Positions 1 through 4,177 of a stretch of 5,348 bases of DNA are shown here, piece by piece. Source of the stretch: Clostridia bacterium (GTDB lineage Bacteria; Bacillota; Clostridia; Oscillospirales; Acutalibacteraceae). The position numbers and the translations under genes were made by a program. The notes beneath the pieces are model-generated. The model made no database searches. It saw only the letters and a program-made list of their open reading frames with translations, and was not told where the DNA came from. Position 1 is the stretch's first letter, and each line of letters opens with the position of its first letter. The stretch spans positions 1 through 5,348 of the forward strand of contig CAAEVU010000228.1 in NCBI GenBank assembly GCA_900759575.1, given 5' to 3'.

Positions 1-167
1 ACAACGGCACGGCCATTGTAGTAGCCGCAGTTGCCGCAAACTCTGTGAGGTGTCTTGTACTCGCCGCACTGGGGGCATCTCATAAGAGCGGGAGCCTGGA
101 GCTTCCACACATTGGAACGCCGCTTGTTCTGCCGCGCGCTGGATACTTTCCGCTTGGGTACTGCCAT
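1..167 (-). CDS. rpmF: 50S ribosomal protein L32 (3' end cut by window edge)
   Basis: Structural protein of the large ribosomal subunit. The 55 complete codons visible begin MAVPKRKVSSARQNKRRSN, the typical basic N-terminus of L32, and continue into a zinc-ribbon with two cysteine pairs (C31-P-Q-C34 and C44-G-N-C47), followed by GYYNGRAVV at the window edge. L32 proteins are usually about 57-60 residues, so only the last few codons and the stop are missing. The four cysteines mark the zinc-binding form rather than the cysteine-less paralogue some Firmicutes carry for zinc starvation. The start is firm: AAGGAGG at 175-181 lies 7 nt upstream of the ATG. It follows yceD by 111 nt on the same strand with no terminator between, the conserved yceD-rpmF pairing, and is probably transcribed from the yceD promoter. 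The 111-nt gap holds only a 5-bp, 3-nt-loop hairpin (231-243) and the binding site. Confidence 0.97.
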   Translation of the reverse strand, partial: MAVPKRKVSSARQNKRRSNVWKLQAPALMRCPQCGEYKTPHRVCGNCGYYNGRAV

Positions 168-278
168 GGGTGCACCTCCTTAATCTATCGAAGATGATAT
201 TCTGCCGCGAAGGAAATCCCCCACGGTCCAGTTTTCGCAAAACGTCCGGCACAAATTCGCCAAGACTGCTTCACTGCC

Positions 279-770
279 TTACAGCAGCTCTTTCAGGATG
301 GCCAACCTTGGGTCCACCGAACCCCGCTCGCAGCCGCAATCCCCTTGGTTCAGGTTTTTGCCGCATGTGGGACACAATCCCTTGCAATCCGGGGAACAGA
401 GGAATTTGCTGGGCATGTCCAACAGGATGTCCTCTGTGAGCAACTGGTCAAGATCCAACTGCTCGTCAGGCACCACCACGAACTCGCCGTCATTGTCCTC
501 TTCATCGCTGAGCTCTCGCACCAACACGTGAAACAAATCGGTTTCCCGCTCCTGAGTGGTGATTTCAAAGCAACGGTCGCAAGGCATTGTCATGGTGTAG
601 ACAGCCTTTCCCGTCAACTCCACGGAAGCGGCAGAGCCTTTCAGCTCTATGTGGACTTTTACCGGCGCACAAAACGGCTTGACACCGCCCAATTCCAAAC
701 CGGAAAGATCCAATCCGTATTCCAGCGTTTCGCTGTTGCCCAGAAAATACTTTCGCAGATCGATGGTCAT
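279..770 (-). CDS. yceD: YceD/DUF177 family protein (23S rRNA accumulation protein)
   Basis: A 163-residue DUF177 protein, the family of E. coli YceD and B. subtilis YlbN. From family knowledge, it is linked to 23S rRNA processing or accumulation and is usually encoded just before rpmF, as here. The N-terminal part (MTIDLRKYF...) is followed by a CxxC pair at C64-C67 (PCDRC), an acidic stretch near 88-95 (ELSDEEDND), and the diagnostic C-terminal block: C125, C129, KGLCPTCGKNLN (C133, C136), C145, C147, then DPRLAILKELL at the end. The cysteines suggest metal binding, which I infer. I chose the ATG at 770 because GAGG (779-782) lies 8 nt upstream and the protein then begins as family members do. 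The frame stays open upstream to 938, but that extension would run through the promoter and encodes nothing family-like. Confidence 0.95.
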   Translation of the reverse strand: MTIDLRKYFLGNSETLEYGLDLSGLELGGVKPFCAPVKVHIELKGSAASVELTGKAVYTMTMPCDRCFEITTQERETDLFHVLVRELSDEEDNDGEFVVVPDEQLDLDQLLTEDILLDMPSKFLCSPDCKGLCPTCGKNLNQGDCGCERGSVDPRLAILKELL

Positions 771-778
771 ATACTTTT

Positions 779-782
779 CCTC
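779..782 (-). promoter_or_regulatory. Ribosome binding site fixing the yceD start
   Basis: GAGG on the minus strand lies 8 nt before the ATG at 770. It supports this start over the longer in-frame extension that reads up to 938. Confidence 0.75.
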
Positions 783-797
783 ATGCCGTACTGATAT

Positions 798-826
798 ATT
801 ATAATGAGACGGGCCGTCTTTGTCAA
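798..826 (-). promoter_or_regulatory. Consensus sigma-A promoter of the yceD-rpmF operon
   Basis: Reading the minus strand, TTGACA (826-821) is followed by a 17-nt spacer and TATAAT (803-798). Both hexamers and the spacer match the vegetative consensus exactly. Transcription would start near 792-791, giving a leader of only about 21 nt before the yceD ATG. Such a strong promoter fits a ribosome-biogenesis operon. The spacer holds a perfect palindrome, described separately. Confidence 0.92.
807..819. repeat. Perfect palindrome inside the yceD promoter spacer (candidate operator)
   Basis: AGACGG-G-CCGTCT on the plus strand is a perfect inverted repeat with 6-bp arms and a 1-nt centre. It lies wholly within the 17-nt spacer (804-820) between the -35 and -10 hexamers, a classic position for a repressor or a spacer-distorting activator. 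It does not resemble the FapR site known for the neighbouring fatty-acid genes in Bacillus. A chance palindrome is possible, and the operator role is inference. Confidence 0.4.
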
Positions 827-831
827 GCTTT

Positions 832-855
832 TTCTGCGCCAAAATCGGCGCAAAA
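832..855. repeat. Inverted repeat just upstream of the yceD -35 element
   Basis: GCGCC (836-840) and GGCGC (847-851) flank a 6-nt loop. As minus-strand RNA the stem extends to 9 pairs with one G-U wobble (832-840 with 847-855). No run of T follows it on either strand, so it does not look like an intrinsic terminator. It ends about 5 bp from the -35 hexamer, where an upstream regulatory site could lie. Function unknown. Confidence 0.35.
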
Positions 856-891
856 CTGGGGCTGGGGACGCCTGTCCCATGGGGGTAAGCA

Positions 892-923
892 GGGGAAAAG
901 GCGGCCCGAGAGCCGCCTTCCCC
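892..923 (-). terminator. Intrinsic terminator after the P-loop gene
   Basis: On the minus strand AAGGCGGC, loop TCTCGG and GCCGCCTT form a perfect 8-bp GC-rich stem. An outer GGGG/CCCC pairing adds four pairs across a two-base bulge. The T run after the GC stem is short (TTTT), so termination may be incomplete. It lies 33 nt past the stop codon at 957 and separates this gene from the yceD promoter. Confidence 0.65.
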
Positions 924-956
924 AACATATGCTGTCAACCTATACAGGCTGTTTAT

Positions 957-1370
957 TTATTTCGCTACATACTCCGAAACGGAGGCGGGGATCTCCTCGT
1001 CGGCGGCGGAAATAGAAAGCACAAAGTTGGCGCCGGACTCCTTCTCCAACTTCTTCAGGTCATTTACCAGCAGGTCCACAACTTCAGCGCCGGTACCGGT
1101 GATCTTCAAAGTGGAGTCCACCAGGATGTCGGTCACGTCATAGTTGCCTGCGCAAATGCCAGCCAAGAAACCGTACAGGCCTTTGCCGCCCTTTACATCG
1201 TAAGCATCAATGTCAATCAGGCGAGCGTTATGGGAAATATCATAAGTCAGCTTCAGGCCTTTCTCAACCACCACCACGTTGCCGTTGGATTTTTCCACAG
1301 CAGCATTGGCCAGGTCGATGAGTTTCTTAGTCTTGCCGGAGCCTTTTTTGCCAGTCAAAAGAGTGATCAT
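957..1370 (-). CDS. Small P-loop NTPase-like protein, function unknown
   Basis: A 137-residue soluble protein with no signal peptide or membrane segment. It starts MITLLTGKKGSGKTKK, a clear Walker A motif (G7-K-K-G-S-G-K13-T14) directly after a first hydrophobic strand. D81-I-L-V-D85 is a plausible Walker B. A later hydrophobic strand (NFVLSIS, 115-121) has the pattern of a core beta strand. It is too short for an AAA+ ATPase or a full PilT, although I recall such proteins sometimes being labelled PilT-like. The N-terminus also recalls thymidine kinase (short strand, then GxxxSGKT), but the TK zinc-finger cysteines are absent. I recognise it only as a small conserved Clostridia-type P-loop protein. 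The ATG has a strong site, AAAGGAGAG at 1378-1386, with 7 nt of spacing. It follows pgi by 67 nt on the same strand without a convincing terminator between, so cotranscription is likely. A terminator follows at 923-892. Confidence 0.85.
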   Translation of the reverse strand: MITLLTGKKGSGKTKKLIDLANAAVEKSNGNVVVVEKGLKLTYDISHNARLIDIDAYDVKGGKGLYGFLAGICAGNYDVTDILVDSTLKITGTGAEVVDLLVNDLKKLEKESGANFVLSISAADEEIPASVSEYVAK

Positions 1371-1399
1371 GATACAACTCTCCTTTATTTTTTATTATT

Positions 1400-1417
1400 C
1401 CGCCCCTGGGGGAGCGG
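1400..1417 (-). other. Hairpin between pgi and the P-loop gene, not a terminator
   Basis: On the minus strand CCGC, a bulged T, then CCC pair with GGGGCGG around a 3-nt loop. The following sequence is A-rich (AATAATAAAAAAT) rather than T-rich, so it should not terminate transcription leaving pgi. It could act as an mRNA-stability or processing element for a pgi transcript running into the downstream gene, or be incidental. Confidence 0.3.
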
Positions 1418-1437
1418 GAATCTGCTAACAGTTGCCC

Positions 1438-2778
1438 TTAACGGGACAGACGCTTTTCCAGCTCCGCCTTTGCTTCTTCGTAGCCGGGTTTGCCCAACAG
1501 AGCAAACATATTTTTCTTATAGCTCTCCACACCGGGCTGGTCAAAGGGATTGACCCCCAGCAGATAACCGGAAATGGCGCAGGCCTTCTCAAAGAAGTAG
1601 ATCAACTGCCCCAGGCTATCCTCGGAGAAATCGGGCACATGGATGACCACATTGGGCACGCCGCCGTCATTGTGGGCCAAAACCGTACCCTCGAAAGCCT
1701 TTTCGTTGATAAACGCCATGGTGCGGCCTTCCAGATAGTTCAAGCCGTCCACATCGGCGGGATCGTTGCCCAGAGTGATCTGGTGCTTGGGCTCGTCGAT
1801 GAGCACCACCGTCTCAAACATGGTGCGGCGGCCGTCCTGGAGATACTGTCCCATGGAGTGCAGGTCCGTGGAGAAGATCACGGATGCCGGGAACAGGCCC
1901 TTGTTGTCCTTGCCTTCGCTCTCGCCAAAGAGCTGCTTCCACCACTCGTTCATCATGGCATAGCAGGGCTCGTAGCTGACCATGACTTCGGTGCACTTGC
2001 CCTTATTGTACAGAATGTTCCGAATGGAAGCGTATTTATAGCAATCGTTTTCCTCAATGGAGGGGGTATTGTACAGTTCAGCGGCTTTGGCAGCGCCAGC
2101 CATCAAAGCGTCGATGTCCGCACCGGCCACAGCAATGGGCAGCAGGCCCACAGCAGTCAGCACAGAATAGCGGCCGCCCACGTCGTCGGGCACCACAAAT
2201 GTCTCGTACCCTTCTTCGTCGGCCAAATGCTTCAAAGTGCCCTTCGCCTTATCGGTGGTGCAGAAGATACGCTCCCGAGCGCCTTCCTTGCCGTACTTTT
2301 TCTCCAGCAGTTCCCGGAACACCCGGAACGCAATGGCAGGCTCCGTGGTGGTACCGGACTTGGAGATCATGTTGATGGAAATATCCTTGCCTTCACAAAT
2401 GGAGACCAATTCCGCCAGGGCGGTGGAGCTGATGCTGTTGCCGGCAAAATAGATCGCCGGGGTATCCTTGCGCAGGTCGTTGTATTTATCGGACTTTAAA
2501 AATTCGATGGCAGCCCGGGCTCCCAAATAGGAACCGCCAATGCCGATCACCACAAACACATCGGAATTGCCCTGGATCTTCTTGGCAGCGGCCTTGATTC
2601 TGGCAAACTCCTCTTTGTCATATTCTGTGGGAAGATTGATCCACCCCAAAAAGTCATTGCCCATCCCGGTTTTGGACATGAGCACTTCATGGGCTGTTTT
2701 CACCTGGGGCGCAATGGCCTCATATTCGTGCTGGGAAACAAAACCGTTCAAATATCCGGCTTCCAATTTCAGTGGCAT
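1438..2778 (-). CDS. pgi: Glucose-6-phosphate isomerase
   Basis: Cytoplasmic enzyme interconverting glucose 6-phosphate and fructose 6-phosphate (EC 5.3.1.9), in glycolysis and gluconeogenesis. The 446-residue length matches the short Bacillus/Clostridium type. Sugar-phosphate-binding segments GIGGSYLG (79-86) and SKSGTTTEP (139-147) are intact. Both family signatures are present: DDVGGRYSVLTAVG (198-211) and the C-terminal one at 404-421, ending FDQPGVESYK. By alignment with characterised isomerases, the catalytic residues are E286 (in GESEGK), H307 (in LHSMGQY) and K421. All are present, so the enzyme should be active. I chose the ATG at 2778 because AAGGAGG (2788-2794) lies 9 nt upstream. 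An in-frame ATG at 2832 would add 18 atypical residues, has no binding site, and falls inside a leader inverted repeat. It has its own promoter (2894-2866), and the P-loop gene follows 67 nt downstream. Confidence 0.98.
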   Translation of the reverse strand: MPLKLEAGYLNGFVSQHEYEAIAPQVKTAHEVLMSKTGMGNDFLGWINLPTEYDKEEFARIKAAAKKIQGNSDVFVVIGIGGSYLGARAAIEFLKSDKYNDLRKDTPAIYFAGNSISSTALAELVSICEGKDISINMISKSGTTTEPAIAFRVFRELLEKKYGKEGARERIFCTTDKAKGTLKHLADEEGYETFVVPDDVGGRYSVLTAVGLLPIAVAGADIDALMAGAAKAAELYNTPSIEENDCYKYASIRNILYNKGKCTEVMVSYEPCYAMMNEWWKQLFGESEGKDNKGLFPASVIFSTDLHSMGQYLQDGRRTMFETVVLIDEPKHQITLGNDPADVDGLNYLEGRTMAFINEKAFEGTVLAHNDGGVPNVVIHVPDFSEDSLGQLIYFFEKACAISGYLLGVNPFDQPGVESYKKNMFALLGKPGYEEAKAELEKRLSR

Positions 2779-2787
2779 CGTAAAAAA

Positions 2788-2794
2788 CCTCCTT
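2788..2794 (-). promoter_or_regulatory. Ribosome binding site fixing the pgi start
   Basis: AAGGAGG on the minus strand, 9 nt before the ATG at 2778, is a full match to the anti-Shine-Dalgarno. It rules against the upstream in-frame ATG at 2832, which has no such site. Confidence 0.9.
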
Positions 2795-2813
2795 ATACTG
2801 TTCCCAGGGCCTC

Positions 2814-2841
2814 TTCCCCATACTTTACCCATTATGGGGAA
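2814..2841. repeat. Perfect 9-bp inverted repeat in the pgi leader
   Basis: TTCCCCATA (2814-2822) and TATGGGGAA (2833-2841) are exact reverse complements separated by 10 nt. From the predicted start near 2859 the element spans about +19 to +46 of the pgi leader. In RNA it could form a 9-bp stem with a 10-nt loop, plus one G-U pair. The loop contains ATGGG, which could pair instead with the upstream CCCAT arm, so two alternative folds are possible. No T run follows. It could be an operator or an RNA element; both are inference. Confidence 0.55.
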
Positions 2842-2865
2842 AGAAACGCCGTGCTTTGTGCTTCT

Positions 2866-2894
2866 ATTCTACAATAAGTCGAGACAATTTGCAA
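2866..2894 (-). promoter_or_regulatory. Predicted sigma-A promoter of pgi
   Basis: On the minus strand TTGCAA (2894-2889), a 17-nt spacer and TAGAAT (2871-2866) match the vegetative consensus at 5 of 6 bases in each hexamer. The predicted start near 2859 gives an 81-nt leader that includes the inverted repeat at 2814-2841. Its presence suggests pgi is not simply carried on the upstream carboxypeptidase transcript. Confidence 0.7.
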
Positions 2895-2914
2895 GTTTGT
2901 ACTGCACTCTTTCC

Positions 2915-2950
2915 AAAAAAGTTCCAACTCGGCCTCTACGACAGGCCAAA
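2915..2950 (-). terminator. Possible weak terminator spanning the carboxypeptidase stop codon
   Basis: On the minus strand GGCCT and AGGCC flank a 7-nt loop containing the TAG stop. Wobble pairs extend the stem to 8 pairs (2928-2935 with 2943-2950). A run of six T (2920-2915) follows only after 7 unpaired bases, farther than in a canonical terminator, and the stem overlaps codons a terminating ribosome would cover. Leaky termination before the pgi promoter is plausible. Confidence 0.35.
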
Positions 2951-4072
2951 CAGGGCGCTCAAAAGATACCCCAACGCGGAAGAAAAGGTCACCGCTTCCA
3001 CGTCCTCCCCGGCGGTGATCTCCACCTGGGCCAAGGTTTCCCCGTTCAAGGTATACTGCACTGTGCCGATCACATCTCCTTTGGAAATAGGCGCTACCAA
3101 CTCTTTCCAGGACACGTTTGTTTCCACTTCTCCTGTTTCCGTGGACTGCAAAAGCAGCTTGGGACTTTCCCCTGCCTGGGGAGCCACATCGCTTGTCATG
3201 CCCCTGCTCACCGGCACCCGCTCCAACGCCGGAAGTTCCGGGACTACCACTTTCCAGTTGGCAAATCCGTAATCCAAAAGCGCGGCAGCGTCCTGGAACC
3301 GGTGGTCTGTGGAATCCGCTCCCAGCACCACGCCGATCAGCTCCAGCCCATCCCGTTCCGCTGTGGCGGTGATACAGCTCCCTGCCTGGGACGTGGTGCC
3401 GGTTTTCAGCCCGGTGATCCCTTGATAGGACCGGATCAGCTTATTGGTGTTCACAAGCTGAGTTTCCCCATTCCGCACCGTATCCATCCAAGTCAGGGTG
3501 TAATCAAAAATCTTTTCGTGGGTGATCAGCTCCCGGCTCATCAAGGCCACGTCGTAAGCGCTGGTCACATGGCCCTCTTCGTCCAGGCCATTGCAGTTCT
3601 TGAACACGGTATCGTTCATGCCCAGTTCCTTGGCCTTTTCGTTCATGGCGGTGACAAACGCCTCTTCGCTTCCGGAAACCGCTTCCGCCAACACCACCGC
3701 CGCGTCGTTGGCACTCATGATCACTGTGGCTTTGATCAGATCGTTAACTGACATGGATTCCCCTTCCTCCAGCCAAATATCCGAGCCTCCCATGGAAGCG
3801 GCATGGGCGGAAGCGGTCAGCGTCTGGTCCAGGGAAAGCCGTCCGTCATCGATGGCCTCAAACACCAAGCACAAGGTCATCACTTTGGTGATGGAAGCGC
3901 AGGGACGCACCTCGTGGGAATTTTTCTCAAACAGCACCCGACCGGTAGACGCTTCCATGAGCACCCCGGAAGGGGCTGTGATGGCAAGTTCCTCAGCGTG
4001 GACAGGAAACCCCTGCACAGCTAACGCCACGGCTAAAATGGCGGTCAACACAAACACCCGCAGTTTTTTCAT
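2936..4072 (-). CDS. D-alanyl-D-alanine carboxypeptidase (PBP5-type, serine S11)
   Basis: Exported enzyme that removes the terminal D-Ala from peptidoglycan pentapeptides (EC 3.4.16.4) and is a penicillin target. The 378-residue protein starts MKKLRVFVLTAILAVALAV, a clear signal peptide with likely cleavage after VHA at residue 26. The three active-site motifs are intact: S60-I-T-K63, S120-A-N122 and K223-T-G-T226. The PBP5-type C-terminal beta domain follows at about 275-355. The final residues (SSALGYLLSALFGLS, 364-378) resemble the membrane-anchoring C-terminal helix of this family. I chose the ATG at 4072 because AAAGGA (4081-4086) lies 8 nt upstream and the signal peptide begins there; longer in-frame starts place non-signal residues ahead of it, and one ATG overlaps the binding site itself. 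It resembles DacA/DacF of Bacillus, but I cannot tell a vegetative from a sporulation role. I saw no convincing promoter in the short upstream gap (4087-4139). Confidence 0.96.
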   Translation of the reverse strand: MKKLRVFVLTAILAVALAVQGFPVHAEELAITAPSGVLMEASTGRVLFEKNSHEVRPCASITKVMTLCLVFEAIDDGRLSLDQTLTASAHAASMGGSDIWLEEGESMSVNDLIKATVIMSANDAAVVLAEAVSGSEEAFVTAMNEKAKELGMNDTVFKNCNGLDEEGHVTSAYDVALMSRELITHEKIFDYTLTWMDTVRNGETQLVNTNKLIRSYQGITGLKTGTTSQAGSCITATAERDGLELIGVVLGADSTDHRFQDAAALLDYGFANWKVVVPELPALERVPVSRGMTSDVAPQAGESPKLLLQSTETGEVETNVSWKELVAPISKGDVIGTVQYTLNGETLAQVEITAGEDVEAVTFSSALGYLLSALFGLS

Positions 4073-4080
4073 AGGAACCA

Positions 4081-4086
4081 TCCTTT
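4081..4086 (-). promoter_or_regulatory. Ribosome binding site fixing the carboxypeptidase start
   Basis: AAAGGA on the minus strand lies 8 nt before the ATG at 4072. It selects the MKKLRVF start, which opens directly with a signal peptide. Confidence 0.75.
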
Positions 4087-4139
4087 CTCTCCACTTACAA
4101 AAAGGATATGCACTGCGGTGGGGAAAGAGACGGGAAAAC

Positions 4140-4174
4140 AAAAAAATCCGCCCACCCTACCAGGTGGACGGATT
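4140..4174 (-). terminator. Strong intrinsic terminator after the U32-family gene
   Basis: On the minus strand AATCCGTCCACC pairs with GGTGGGCGGATT over 12 bp (one T-G wobble) around a 6-nt loop, and the sequence runs straight into seven T (4146-4140). It begins 3 nt after the stop codon at 4178. Its strength implies that the downstream carboxypeptidase gene needs its own promoter or relies on limited readthrough. Confidence 0.92.
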
Positions 4175-4177
4175 CCC

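Noticed and set aside
231..243. GTTTT-CGC-AAAAC hairpin between yceD and rpmF as a terminator or ribosomal-protein leader
   Set aside because: A 5-bp AT-rich stem with a 3-nt loop and no T run is too weak to terminate, and I know of no L32 leader motif that it matches.
863..885. G-rich stretch with small GGGAC/GTCCC and CCCATGGG palindromes
   Set aside because: The stems are 4-5 bp and not aligned with a promoter, start codon or T run, as expected by chance in GC-rich sequence.
771..938. N-terminal extension of yceD to an ATG at 938
   Set aside because: The extension would translate through the consensus promoter (798-826) and terminator stem, and adds residues not typical of DUF177 proteins. 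The ATG at 770 has its own binding site.
804..1553. Plus-strand open frame of 249 codons covering the P-loop gene region
   Set aside because: It is antisense to a gene with a Walker A motif and strong ribosome binding site, and runs through a terminator hairpin and into pgi.
1432..2499. Long plus-strand open frame (355 codons) antisense to pgi
   Set aside because: It lies entirely opposite the well-conserved pgi gene, has no ribosome binding site at its start, and its translation shows no recognisable domain. It is a codon-bias shadow.
2779..2832. Upstream in-frame ATG for pgi at 2832
   Set aside because: It has no Shine-Dalgarno sequence, sits in the leader inverted repeat, and adds 18 residues absent from the family. 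AAGGAGG precedes the ATG at 2778 instead.
2540..3751. Plus-strand open frame of 403 codons across pgi, its promoter and the carboxypeptidase gene
   Set aside because: It is antisense to two clear genes, crosses their regulatory region, and gives low-complexity, family-less protein. The minus-strand genes carry full catalytic motifs.
4087..4139. Promoter for the carboxypeptidase gene
   Set aside because: Only poor matches to -35 and -10 hexamers with wrong spacing are visible on the minus strand, so no site can be supported, although the upstream terminator implies that one may exist.
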